A stretch of DNA of 64,000 nt from Planomonospora sp. ID67723 (GTDB taxonomy: Bacteria > Actinomycetota > Actinomycetes > Streptosporangiales > Streptosporangiaceae), in NCBI RefSeq assembly GCF_015711605.1, contig NZ_JABTEZ010000002.1, positions 1,550,001-1,614,000 on the forward strand, given 5' to 3'. The notes under the pieces are model-generated. The model saw only the letters and a list, made by a program, of their open reading frames with translations, searched no databases and was not told the origin of the DNA. Shown in pieces: positions 18,224 through 26,248 of the stretch (its first letter is position 1; the number at the start of each line of letters is the position of its first letter). A program made the position numbers and the translations under genes.

Positions 18224-19177
18224 GTGGCTAAATTCGGATATTTCCTGTCGAGCGAGGAGCACGGCCCCAAGGAGCTCGTGCGGCAGGCGAAGCTCGCCGA
18301 GCAGGCGGGGTTCGAGGGCCTGTGGATCTCCGACCACTTCCACCCGTGGTTGGACGAGCAGGGCCAGAGTCCGTTCGTCTGGTCGGTGATCGGCGCGATC
18401 GCCGAGGCGACCTCGCTGCCGATCACGACCGCCGTCACCTGCCCGCTGGTCCGCATCCATCCGGTGATCATCGCCCAGGCCGCCGCCACCAGCGCGGTGC
18501 TGACCGGCGGCCGGTTCCGGCTGGGCGTCGGCACCGGCGAGGCGCTCAACGAGCACGTCGTCGACTCCCGGTGGCCTCCGGCGGAGGAACGCCTGGAGAT
18601 GCTGGAGGAGGCGGTCGAGATCATGCGGGAGCTGTGGAGCGGCAAGCTGGTGACGCACCGCGGCGAGCACTACGACGTGGACACCGCCCGCATCTACACG
18701 CTGCCCGACGAGCCGCCGCCGATCTACATGTCCGGCTTCGGGGACAAGTCGGTGGAACTGGCCGGGCGCATCGCCGACGGCTACATCACCACCGGTCCCT
18801 CGTCCGAGATGGTCGGCAGGTTCCGCACGTCGGGCGGGGCGGGCAAGACCGTGCAGGGCGGGCTGAAGGTCTGCTACGCCGAGGACGAGGGGACGGCGCG
18901 CAAGACCGTGCACCGGCTCTGGCCGACCCAGGGCGTCCAGGGCGAGGCGGCCCAGTTGCTCCCGCTGCCCCGGCACTTCGAGCAGCTCGCCCAGATGGTC
19001 ACCGAGGAGGAGGCGAGCAAGGGCTCGCCGTGCGGCCCCGACCCCGAGGTGCACGTCAAGGCGATCAAGCAGTACCTCGACGCCGGCTTCGACGAGGTCT
19101 ACATCAGCCAGATCGGCGAGGAGCAGGACGCCTTCTTCGACTTCTACGCCAGAGAGGTCCTGCCCCGCCTGCGCTGA
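18224..19177 (+). CDS. LLM-class F420-dependent oxidoreductase (glucose-6-phosphate dehydrogenase-like)
   Basis: 317 aa from a GTG with AAGGAGGAG upstream. The (beta/alpha)8 bacterial luciferase-like fold starts KFGYFLSSEEHGPKELV, then GLWISDHFHPW, TAVTCPLVRIHP and FRLGVGTGEALNEHV, the pattern of the F420-G6PDH subfamily. It transfers hydride to deazaflavin F420. Substrate may be a sugar phosphate or another alcohol. It heads a plus-strand set with a zinc dehydrogenase and hemerythrin. Confidence 0.87.
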   Translation: MAKFGYFLSSEEHGPKELVRQAKLAEQAGFEGLWISDHFHPWLDEQGQSPFVWSVIGAIAEATSLPITTAVTCPLVRIHPVIIAQAAATSAVLTGGRFRLGVGTGEALNEHVVDSRWPPAEERLEMLEEAVEIMRELWSGKLVTHRGEHYDVDTARIYTLPDEPPPIYMSGFGDKSVELAGRIADGYITTGPSSEMVGRFRTSGGAGKTVQGGLKVCYAEDEGTARKTVHRLWPTQGVQGEAAQLLPLPRHFEQLAQMVTEEEASKGSPCGPDPEVHVKAIKQYLDAGFDEVYISQIGEEQDAFFDFYAREVLPRLR

Positions 19178-19241
19178 CCGTTTACCCGCCCGACAGCGGG
19201 TAGCCGGTCTTTTTCCGGCCGGATCGAAGAGGAGACAGACC

Positions 19242-20423
19242 ATGAAGGCCGTCACCTGGCACGGCAAGCGCGACGTACGGGTCGAGGAGGTCTCCGACCC
19301 CGCGATCAAGGAGCCGACCGACGCGATCATCAAGGTCACCACCACCGCGATCTGCGGCTCCGACCTGCACCTGTACGAGGTGCTGGGCCCGTTCATCGCG
19401 GAGGGCGACATCCTCGGCCACGAACCCATGGGGATCGTCGAGGAGGTCGGCGCCGACGTCGGGCAGATCAAGCCCGGCGACCGGGTCGTCATCCCGTTCA
19501 ACATCTCCTGCGGCCACTGCCACATGTGCGGCATGAAGCTGTTCGCCCAGTGCGAGACCACCCAGGTCCGCGACCACGGCATGGGCGCCGCCCTGTTCGG
19601 CTACACCAAGCTGTACGGCGAGGTTCCCGGCGGACAGGCCGAGTACCTGCGGGTCCCGCAGGCCCAGTTCGGTCCCATCAAGGTGCCCGAGGGCCCGCCC
19701 GACGAGCGGTTCGTCTACCTGTCGGACGTGCTGCCCACCTCCTGGCAGGCGGTGGACTACGCCGACATCCCCGACGGCGGCAGCGTCACGGTCTTCGGCC
19801 TCGGGCCGATCGGCCAGATGAGCGCCCGCATCGCCAAGCACCTCGGCTACCGGGTGATCGGCGTCGACGGGGTCCAGGAACGGCTCGCGATGGCGCGCCG
19901 GTACGGCGTCGAGGTGCTGGACGCCTCTGCGACCCCCGACGTCGCCGAGGCGGTCCGCGAACTGACCGGCGGCCGCGGCACCGACTCCGTCATCGACGCC
20001 GTCGGCATGGAGGCCCACGGCTCCCCCGTGGCGAAGTTCACCCAGACGCTCGCCGGGTTGCTGCCCGACGCGATCGCCGCCCCGCTGATGTCGCACGCGG
20101 GCGTGGACCGGCTGGCCGCCCTCTACCAGTCCATCGACACCGTACGGCGCGGCGGCACCATCTCGATCAGCGGCGTCTACGGCGGCATGGCCGACCCCAT
20201 GCCGATGCTGAGGATCTTCGACAAGGGCGTCACCCTGCGCATGGGGCAGGCCCACGTCAAGCGCTGGATCGACGACCTGATGCCGCTGGTGACCGACGAC
20301 GCCGATCCCCTCGGGGTGATGGACCTGGCCACCCACCGGCTTCCGCTGGACCAGGCCCCGCACGGCTACGAGATCTTCCAGAAGAAGCGCGAGGGGGCCG
20401 TCAAGGTCCTGCTCAACCCGTGA
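19242..20423 (+). CDS. Zinc-dependent alcohol dehydrogenase (glutathione-independent formaldehyde dehydrogenase-like)
   Basis: 393 aa MDR enzyme. Catalytic zinc: AICGSDLHLYE and the GHEPMG motif; structural zinc Cys cluster in FNISCGHCHMCGMKLFAQCE; cofactor site VFGLGPIGQMSARIA. The long form with SISGVYGGMADPMPM is typical of the FDH-like subgroup. Ribosome site GAGGAGA precedes ATG. It probably oxidises an aldehyde adduct or alcohol with NAD. Confidence 0.87.
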   Translation: MKAVTWHGKRDVRVEEVSDPAIKEPTDAIIKVTTTAICGSDLHLYEVLGPFIAEGDILGHEPMGIVEEVGADVGQIKPGDRVVIPFNISCGHCHMCGMKLFAQCETTQVRDHGMGAALFGYTKLYGEVPGGQAEYLRVPQAQFGPIKVPEGPPDERFVYLSDVLPTSWQAVDYADIPDGGSVTVFGLGPIGQMSARIAKHLGYRVIGVDGVQERLAMARRYGVEVLDASATPDVAEAVRELTGGRGTDSVIDAVGMEAHGSPVAKFTQTLAGLLPDAIAAPLMSHAGVDRLAALYQSIDTVRRGGTISISGVYGGMADPMPMLRIFDKGVTLRMGQAHVKRWIDDLMPLVTDDADPLGVMDLATHRLPLDQAPHGYEIFQKKREGAVKVLLNP

Positions 20424-20469
20424 ACCCCCCGAACCCGTGAACCCCATCGAACCAGAGGAAGGGAACCCC

Positions 20470-20943
20470 GTGGACGCCATCGTGCTCCTGAAGGACGACC
20501 ACAAGACGGTCGAGAAGCTGTTCAAGCAGTTCGAGAAGGCGGGTGAGGACGCCTACGACGAGAAGCGCAAGCTCGTCGACCAGATGATCGAGGAACTCAC
20601 CGCCCACGCCTACATCGAGGAGCAGATCTTCTACCCCACCGTCCGCGCCGAGGCGCCGGAGGTCTGCGAGCACGTCCTGGAGAGCATCGAGGAGCACCAC
20701 GTGGTGGTCTGGATGCTCTCCGAGCTCAAGGACATGGACCCCCGCGACGAGCGGTTCGACGCCAAGGTCACCGTTCTCATGGAGAATGTCCGCCACCACG
20801 TCGAGGAGGAGGAGGACGAGTGGTTCCCCGAGGTGCGTAAGGCGATGGGCCGCAACAGGCTCCAGGAGCTCAGCGAGCAGATGGCCGAGGCCAAGGGGAA
20901 GGCGCCGTCGCAGCCGCTGGCCGTACCCAGCGCCAGGAAGTAG
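20470..20943 (+). CDS. Hemerythrin-domain protein
   Basis: 157 aa from GTG 20470 (VDAIVLLKDDHKTVEKLF), preceded by GAGGAAGGG; an upstream GTG at 20437 has no ribosome site. Iron-ligand pattern: DDH near residue 9, HAYIEEQIFYP, EEHHVV, and HHVEEEEDEWFP. Such bacterial hemerythrins bind a di-iron centre and may sense or store O2, NO or iron. It follows the dehydrogenase by 46 bases and may be co-transcribed. Confidence 0.87.
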   Translation: MDAIVLLKDDHKTVEKLFKQFEKAGEDAYDEKRKLVDQMIEELTAHAYIEEQIFYPTVRAEAPEVCEHVLESIEEHHVVVWMLSELKDMDPRDERFDAKVTVLMENVRHHVEEEEDEWFPEVRKAMGRNRLQELSEQMAEAKGKAPSQPLAVPSARK

Positions 20944-20968
20944 GACCGAGGAGACGGGACACGGCCGT

Positions 20969-20995
20969 CCGGCGCCCGCCGGGAGCGGGCGCCGG
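20969..20995. terminator. Bidirectional hairpin terminator
   Basis: CCGGCGCCCGC pairs perfectly with GCGGGCGCCGG (11 bp, loop of five). It lies between the convergent hemerythrin and GAF kinase genes. Confidence 0.7.
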
Positions 20996-21054
20996 GGCCG
21001 GTGAGGCCCGCGGCGCTCCGGGAGCGAGGACCAGCGAGGACTCCGGACGGGGCG

Positions 21055-22272
21055 CTACGACCTGGGCGGGTCGGGCAGGCTGATCTGGACGCAGGTGCCC
21101 TCGTGCGGCTTGCTGTTCATCCGGATGGCCCCCCCGTGCAATTGGATGATCTTGTTGACGATGGACAGGCCCACGCCGGTACCGCCGATCGCCTGGCTCT
21201 CCGCCTCCGGGGCCCGGTAGAAGTCCTCGAAGACGTGCTCCAGGTCCTCGGCCCCGATGCCGATCCCGGTGTCGTGGATCTCCACTCTCGGCCCGGGCCC
21301 GGGAGTGACGACGACGTCGATCCTCCCTCCGGCGGGGGTGAACTTGACCGCGTTGTCCAGCAGGTGGACCAGGGCGTGCCGCAGCCGCCCGGCGTCGGCC
21401 CAGACCGGCACCTCGGCGGGCGCGTGCATGCGCAGGGCCTGGTCCCTGCGCCCGGCTTTGGCCATGGAGATGTCCACCGCCTCGCGGGTGACGGCCGACA
21501 GGTTGGCCCGTTCGGGGGTGAAGACGGCGGTGTGGGCGTTGAGGCTGGCCATCAGGAGGAGCTCGTCCAGCAGGCTCAGCAGGCGCTCGCTGTTGCGCTC
21601 GATCACCCCGAGGAAGTTCCGCTCGGTGGGCTCGTCCAGCCCGCCGTCCTGGATGAGCTGCAGATAGCTGCGGATGGAGGTCAGCGGGGTGCGTAGCTCG
21701 TGGTTGACGCTGCGCAGGAACTGCTGCTTGAGCTCCTCCACGTCCTGCAGCCGCCGGGCGACCTCGCCGGCCTGGCGGGCATGGCGGTGCAGCTCCAGCA
21801 GGGCGGCGGCGTGGGAGGCCAGAACACCCAGGGTGCGGTGCTGTTCCGGGGCCAGCCGCCGGGGACGGTAGTCCAGCACGCACACCGTGCCCAGCGTGTG
21901 GCCCCGGCCGCCGGACAGCGGCACCCCCGCGTAGTAGCGCAGGTGCGGTTCCCCGGCGACCAGGGGATCGTCCTGGAAACGCGGGTCGGCCAGCGCGTCG
22001 GGGACCTCCAGCGGCTCGCCGCCGGAGACGACGTACGGACAGAACCCGATTCGCCGCTCCAGCTCGGGGGTGTCGAAACCGCTGCGTCCCCGGAAGTGCT
22101 GCCAGTCCTTGCCCACCAGGGTGACCAGTGCTATCGGGGTCCGGCAGATGGAGGCGGCGAGCTCCGCGATCGACTGGAAGTCGGGCTCCAGCGGAGCGTC
22201 GAGTGCCTGCAGATCCTCCAGTTCCCGCAACCGGGCGGCCTCGTCGGGCGGGACCGGCATCATCGTCGTCAC
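21055..22272 (-). CDS. GAF-domain sensor histidine kinase
   Basis: 405 aa. A GAF domain occupies about residues 25-165 (SICRTPIALVTLV, GVPLSGGRGHTLGTVCVLD). The H-box is FLRSVNHELRTPLTSIRSYL and the ATPase part has HLLDNAVKFTP, DTGIGIG and GGTGVGLSIVNKI. No transmembrane helix, so the stimulus is cytoplasmic. No regulator gene adjoins it, so it is an orphan. Start codons cluster (GTG 22272, ATG 22263 and 22260); a GAGGGGG stretch overlaps the first, so one of the ATGs may be used. Confidence 0.87.
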   Translation of the reverse strand: MTTMMPVPPDEAARLRELEDLQALDAPLEPDFQSIAELAASICRTPIALVTLVGKDWQHFRGRSGFDTPELERRIGFCPYVVSGGEPLEVPDALADPRFQDDPLVAGEPHLRYYAGVPLSGGRGHTLGTVCVLDYRPRRLAPEQHRTLGVLASHAAALLELHRHARQAGEVARRLQDVEELKQQFLRSVNHELRTPLTSIRSYLQLIQDGGLDEPTERNFLGVIERNSERLLSLLDELLLMASLNAHTAVFTPERANLSAVTREAVDISMAKAGRRDQALRMHAPAEVPVWADAGRLRHALVHLLDNAVKFTPAGGRIDVVVTPGPGPRVEIHDTGIGIGAEDLEHVFEDFYRAPEAESQAIGGTGVGLSIVNKIIQLHGGAIRMNSKPHEGTCVQISLPDPPRS

Positions 22273-22567
22273 CCCCCTCGGGCGCTCCCTGTGTCTTCAC
22301 GGCCACTTCTATCCCGTTCCCTGCCCGTGGGCCGCGGCGCACGCGCCGGAGGCGAGGTAAAGGAGAGGTCATGGAGGTGAGGCCGGGCCCGCCCTTCCCG
22401 GGAGAGAAGAGAAACGCGCGGAAAACCGGGGCGGATGAAAAGCGATTCAGTTCTGCGCCGTCAGCGAAAAGCGCTGAAAGCGAACGAGGGGAAAATGCGG
22501 AGGTCTCCGGCGTTATGGTCGCATGGATTCGCTTCGCCGGATTTCCGGCTCGGGACAGGGAGAGAAG

Positions 22568-23146
22568 ATGGCCAGTCCGCACCCCGCGTACGAGGATCAG
22601 CTCTATCAGCGCCTGCTGCGCAACCGGATCGTCGTGCTCGGCAGCGAGGTGAACGACGAGGTGGCCAACCGGATCTGCGGGGAACTGCTGCTGCTCTCCG
22701 CCGACGACGACCGGCGGGACATCTCGCTCTACGTCAACTCGCCCGGTGGCTCCGTGATGGCCGGGATGGCCATCTACGACGTGATGCAGTACGTCCCCAA
22801 CGACGTGGTAACCGTGGCCATGGGCATCGCGGGCTCGATGGGGCAGTTCCTGCTCTGCGCGGGAGCCCCCGGCAAACGGTACGCCCTGCCGCACGCGAGG
22901 ATCATCATGCACCAGCCCTCCGGCGGCCTGGGCGGTACCGCCACCGACATCGCCATCCAGGCCGAGCAGATGCTCTACACCAAGCAGATGATGCGCGAGA
23001 GGATCGCCTTCCACACGGGCCAGGCCCTGGACCGCATCGAGGCGGACTGGGACCGCGACCGCTGGTTCACCGCCACCGAGGCCAGGGACTACGGATTCGT
23101 CGACCACGTCGTCCGGAGCACGAGCGAAGCACTTCCGGAACGTTAG
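22568..23146 (+). CDS. clpP: ATP-dependent Clp protease proteolytic subunit paralogue
   Basis: 192 aa from MASPHPAYED, with GGGAG at a good distance. Catalytic Ser in GIAGSMGQFLLCAGAP, His in ARIIMHQPSGG, and Asp in the D-rich stretch DRIEADWDRDRW. The gene stands alone, without trigger factor, a second clpP or clpX, so it is an accessory ClpP such as the ClpP3-5 types of Streptomyces. The 295 bases upstream are AT-richer than average and hold its promoter, but I see no clear consensus. Confidence 0.9.
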   Translation: MASPHPAYEDQLYQRLLRNRIVVLGSEVNDEVANRICGELLLLSADDDRRDISLYVNSPGGSVMAGMAIYDVMQYVPNDVVTVAMGIAGSMGQFLLCAGAPGKRYALPHARIIMHQPSGGLGGTATDIAIQAEQMLYTKQMMRERIAFHTGQALDRIEADWDRDRWFTATEARDYGFVDHVVRSTSEALPER

Positions 23147-23283
23147 GATTCCGCTTTCCGAATAAATTTACCGGGCCGTTCTCCATTGGCCGCCGATCGG
23201 ATTCTTCGGCCGTTCCCGATGACGCGGAGTTCGCCGGCGCGGCCGGTGCCGCGCCGGCGGGACGGGGCCCGGCCGCGCCGCCG

Positions 23284-24024
23284 TCAGCGGTGGCAGAGCA
23301 GGCAGTGCAGGGCCGCCTCCAGGGAGTCCGCGTCGGTGACGGGCGCGGGCCAGGGCAGGCGGACCAGGGTGGGCCGGTCGAGGGCGCCTGAACGCACGGT
23401 GACGCCGAACCGGTCCAGCTCCCACAGCCAGGCGTCGGCGACCGGGGCGGCCATCAGGGAGGCCAGCGCGGTCTCCAGCCGGTCCCGGTGGGCGCCGTTG
23501 ATGTGGCGGATCATGCGCTCGGCGTCGGCCAGGAGAGGGTCGGGCGCGGCGCCGAGATACTCCTCGGCGTCCAGCACGCCGGACTCGGGGCCGGTGAGAT
23601 ACACCACCTGGCCGACGTCCACGCGGAGCAGCCGCGGGCAGCCGGGGCTCCCCGGATCCTCCACCGCCTCGAACAGGGCCTCGTCCGGGCAGCGCTCGGC
23701 GATCGCGACCGCGGCCTCGCGCAGCTCGCCGGCGGGCACGGTCTGCACCCATCCCTGCACCTTGAGCAGGCCGCGGGAGAGCTCGGCGCCGCCGAGCGAG
23801 CGGCTCGCGGTCAGATCCACGGTCACCACCGGTTCGTCCCGCACGCCGTACAGCGGGTCTCCCGGCAGGACCAGCAGGACGGGACGGCCGGAAGCGTCCA
23901 CGCCGCCCCGGGCGGGCCGGGCGGGCCGGGCCGTGCCGGCGAGGGAGACGTGAGTGGGCGTGGCGGTCGCGGCGAGCGTGCGGACCCGTTCGGGGATCGG
24001 CGGAGCGGTGACGGGGTGCTGCAT
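23284..24024 (-). CDS. DUF2470 / pyridoxamine-oxidase-like protein (HugZ-type heme-iron handling)
   Basis: 246 aa. The N-terminal two thirds resemble the split-barrel FMN-binding fold (VLLVLPGDPLYGVRDEPVVTVDL, GWVQTVP); residues 165-240 are a DUF2470 domain (DAERMIRHINGAHRDRLETAL). Proteins with this pair include HugZ-type heme oxygenases. Ribosome site AAGGAGAG precedes ATG. The divergent promoter holds two DtxR/IdeR-type boxes, so iron limitation probably induces it, which agrees with a heme-iron role. Enzyme activity is not proven by sequence. Confidence 0.78.
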   Translation of the reverse strand: MQHPVTAPPIPERVRTLAATATPTHVSLAGTARPARPARGGVDASGRPVLLVLPGDPLYGVRDEPVVTVDLTASRSLGGAELSRGLLKVQGWVQTVPAGELREAAVAIAERCPDEALFEAVEDPGSPGCPRLLRVDVGQVVYLTGPESGVLDAEEYLGAAPDPLLADAERMIRHINGAHRDRLETALASLMAAPVADAWLWELDRFGVTVRSGALDRPTLVRLPWPAPVTDADSLEAALHCLLCHR

Positions 24025-24061
24025 GGACCGGCTCTCCTTGAGATCGGGCGACGGTTACGTC

Positions 24062-24095
24062 TAAGGTAAGCCTTACCTCAGTAAGGCACACCTAA
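24062..24095. promoter_or_regulatory. Two overlapping iron boxes (DmdR/IdeR/DtxR type)
   Basis: TAAGGTAAGCCTTACCTCA at 24062-24080 matches the DtxR-family consensus TTAGGTTAGGCTAACCTAA at about 14 of 19 positions and has a near-perfect 15-base palindromic core. A second, weaker box lies at 24077-24095 and shares four bases with the first. They sit between the divergent DUF2470 and S4 genes, 38 bases from the first start and 16 from the second, where a repressor bound to Fe(II) would block both. Confidence 0.8.
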
Positions 24096-24110
24096 CCACA
24101 AGGAGCGATC

Positions 24111-24725
24111 GTGCGCTACACCGGACCCAAGGTGCGGCTCTCCCGCCGTGCCGGCGTCCCGCTCACCCGCAAGGCCGTCCGCTACTTCGAGGAGCGGCCC
24201 TATCCCCCGGGCGAGCACGGCCGTAAGACCAACCGCCGCCAGACCGGCGACTACGGTCTTCGGCTGATGGAGAAGCAGAAGCTCCGCTGGTACTACGACG
24301 TCTCCGAGCGGCAGATGCGCCGTTACTGGGACATGGCGCTGCGCAGCCCCGGCCGGTCCGGCGCCGAGCTGGTGGTGCTGCTGGAGAGCCGCCTGGCCTC
24401 CCTGGTCCTGCGCTCCGGTCTCGCCCCGTCCATCTACGCCGCCCGCCAGTACGTCGCGCACGGCCACATCACCGTCGACGGCCGCAAGGTGGACATCCCC
24501 AGCTACCTGGTCAAGCCCGGCCAGGTCGTCGCGGTACGGGAGCGGTCCCGCCGGATGCAGCCGTTCGTCGCCGCCGCCGAGGGCGTCTACGCCGACGAGC
24601 GGATCGCCTCCTATCTGGATGTCAGCCACGCAGACCTGCGTTTCACGGTGGTCAGCCGCCCGCTGCGCGAGCAGATCGTGGTCCCGGTGGACGAGCAGAT
24701 GGTCGTGGAGTTCTACTCCCGCTGA
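24111..24725 (+). CDS. rpsD: 30S ribosomal protein S4 (cysteine-free, likely paralogue)
   Basis: 204 aa from a GTG with AAGGAG six bases upstream. The N-terminus MRYTGPKVRLSRRAG, RPYPPGEHGR and the S4 RNA-binding domain (LESRLASLVLRSGLAPS ... ARQYVAHGHITVDGRKVDIPS) are clear. There is no Cys anywhere, so it cannot hold the zinc knuckle of some S4 proteins. It stands alone beside an iron box instead of in a ribosomal or alaS neighbourhood, which suggests a second, conditionally expressed S4. S4 nucleates 30S assembly. Whether another rpsD exists in the genome cannot be seen here. Confidence 0.9.
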   Translation: MRYTGPKVRLSRRAGVPLTRKAVRYFEERPYPPGEHGRKTNRRQTGDYGLRLMEKQKLRWYYDVSERQMRRYWDMALRSPGRSGAELVVLLESRLASLVLRSGLAPSIYAARQYVAHGHITVDGRKVDIPSYLVKPGQVVAVRERSRRMQPFVAAAEGVYADERIASYLDVSHADLRFTVVSRPLREQIVVPVDEQMVVEFYSR

Positions 24726-24739
24726 CGGTTCTGCTCCCG

Positions 24740-24775
24740 TCGGTCGGTCGGTCGGTCGGTCGGTCGGTCGGTCGG
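24740..24775 (+). repeat. Tetranucleotide microsatellite (TCGG)9
   Basis: Nine perfect consecutive TCGG units directly after the S4 stop and before a terminator. The array is untranslated and likely length-variable by slippage. Confidence 0.9.
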
Positions 24776-24816
24776 GCGCGGCGCGGTGCCGCCCGGCCGG
24801 GGAGCCGCTCCGCCCC

Positions 24817-24841
24817 GCCCCGGCCGGTGCCGGGCCGGGGC
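24817..24841. terminator. Bidirectional hairpin terminator
   Basis: GCCCCGGCC and GGCCGGGGC pair over 9 bp with a seven-base loop, between the convergent S4 and F420-reductase genes. Confidence 0.65.
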
Positions 24842-24850
24842 GCTCAGGGG

Positions 24851-25339
24851 TCAGCGGATGGGGGAGAGGCGGAAGACGCGCAGCTCGCGGCCCGACTTCT
24901 CGGTGTAGCGGTCATAGACCGGCCAGATCCTCAGCAGCTGTTCCCACGCCCGGTCCCGCTCCTCGCCGTCCAGCAGGCGGCCGGTGACCGGGACCACCCG
25001 GCCGCGGAAGGAGACCTCCGCCTGCGGGGTCTTGAGCAGGTTGCCGCTCCAGGCGGGGTGGTGCTCCCGGCCGAAGTTCGAGCCGACGACCAGGAAGGAG
25101 CCGCCTGCCTCGGGCAGGCAGGCGAGCGGGGAGACGCGGGGCTCGCCGCTCTTGCTGCCGGTGGTGGTGAGCAGGAGGGTGGGGATCATCCGATCGCTCA
25201 TGACCCGCCGGCCGCCGGTCAGGCGGTGCACGGCCCGGTCCAGCCGGGGCACGATCTTCGGCCCGGCCTTCATGAACGCGTCGGTCGTCGCCAGCCACTG
25301 GAAGATCGGCTTGAGTCTCTCGACGAGGCGTGAACCCAT
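24851..25339 (-). CDS. Deazaflavin (F420)-dependent nitroreductase family protein (Ddn-like)
   Basis: 162 aa from ATG 25339 with AGGAGG upstream. The split beta-barrel family marks are TLLLTTTGSKSGEPRVSPL, GSNFGREHHPAWSGNL and VSFRGRVVPVTGR. Ddn-type proteins reduce quinones or nitro compounds using F420H2 and often contact the membrane. A basic, amphipathic N-terminus fits that. The 197 bases upstream to the TetR gene hold no further gene. Confidence 0.87.
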   Translation of the reverse strand: MGSRLVERLKPIFQWLATTDAFMKAGPKIVPRLDRAVHRLTGGRRVMSDRMIPTLLLTTTGSKSGEPRVSPLACLPEAGGSFLVVGSNFGREHHPAWSGNLLKTPQAEVSFRGRVVPVTGRLLDGEERDRAWEQLLRIWPVYDRYTEKSGRELRVFRLSPIR

Positions 25340-25536
25340 GGTGGCCTCCTGTTTCCCGGGCGGCGCATGAGGGGCCCGCGGTACCCCGGGCGGCCGGGGC
25401 GACCACCCGTCCTGGATCGTAGCAAGCGCTAGGTTTATTGCCGACACCCCCGCCTCGGCGGCCGGGGGCGGCCGACCGGCTGCCCGGCCTCGCCGCTGGG
25501 GACCTCGCCGTCCCCGGCGGTGCGGAGCCCGCTTCC

Positions 25537-26172
25537 CTATCCGCGGACGCAGTAGCCGCCGATCCCCGTCTCCAGCAGGGAGAAGGCCTGCTCGGCCCGT
25601 TCGCGCAGGTCCGGGGCGATGGCCTCGACGGTCTCGCCGGCCATCATCCGCCGTACGGCGTAGCCCACCACGGTGCGCAGGGCGGCGCCGATCTGCGCGG
25701 CGACCACGGCGGGGGCGAGGTCGTCCGGGTCGGCGTCGATTTCCCCGGCGATCTCCTGCGCGAGCCGGCGGTCCCTCGTCTCGTTCAGCTCGCGGACCCG
25801 GGCGACGAGAGACGGGCTGGCTTCGATCATCCGGGTGAAGGCGTCGCTGCCCTCGTGGAACCCGTAACGCTCGTGGCGGCTCTCCAGCGCTTCCATGAAG
25901 TCCCGGCGCACCGCCTGCAGCACGCTCTCTCCCGGTCTGCGCTCCCGCGCCACCCGGGCCAGGGTGTCCTCCATCTCGGGAGTGCGGTCCAGGAGCAGGT
26001 CCTCCTTGGCCGCGAAGTAGTTGAAGACCGTGTTGACCGACACGTCGGCGGCCCGGGCGACCTCGGCCACGGTCACGTTGTCGAACCCGCGGGCCAGGAA
26101 CAGCCCCGTCGCCGTGTCGGAGATGCGCAGCCGGGTCTCCCGCTTCTTGCGCTCGCGCAGGCTCTCGCTCAT
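25537..26172 (-). CDS. TetR-family repressor
   Basis: 211 aa. Residues 10-58 form the HTH: RLRISDTATGLFLARGFDNVTVAEVA followed by VSVNTVFNYFAAKEDLL. The C-terminal ligand domain is unassigned. Its gene is divergent from a DrrAB-like exporter across a 76-base AT-rich gap with an inverted repeat, the classical arrangement in which the repressor controls the pump and itself and is released by the exported drug. Confidence 0.9.
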   Translation of the reverse strand: MSESLRERKKRETRLRISDTATGLFLARGFDNVTVAEVARAADVSVNTVFNYFAAKEDLLLDRTPEMEDTLARVARERRPGESVLQAVRRDFMEALESRHERYGFHEGSDAFTRMIEASPSLVARVRELNETRDRRLAQEIAGEIDADPDDLAPAVVAAQIGAALRTVVGYAVRRMMAGETVEAIAPDLRERAEQAFSLLETGIGGYCVRG

Positions 26173-26203
26173 CCCGGCATTCTATGGGGCCGGACAAATA
26201 TTG

Positions 26204-26229
26204 CAGTGACTTAAAATTTAGTGTTACTG
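26204..26229. promoter_or_regulatory. Probable TetR operator and shared promoter
   Basis: CAGTGAC (26204-26210) and GTTACTG (26223-26229) are inverted over 12 bases with one mismatch. The spacer TTAAAATTTAGT is strikingly AT-rich for this genome and can hold -10 elements for both directions. It is centred between the TetR and ABC genes. Confidence 0.55.
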
Positions 26230-26248
26230 TAAATTTGGAGGCGATGAA

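Noticed and set aside
24062-24095. Zur box controlling rpsD
   Set aside because: The actinobacterial Zur site is of the TGAAAAT-type. AGGTAAGCCTTACCT fits DtxR/IdeR much better.
24740-24775. CRISPR repeat array
   Set aside because: It is a simple tetranucleotide run without spacers; no cas genes are seen.
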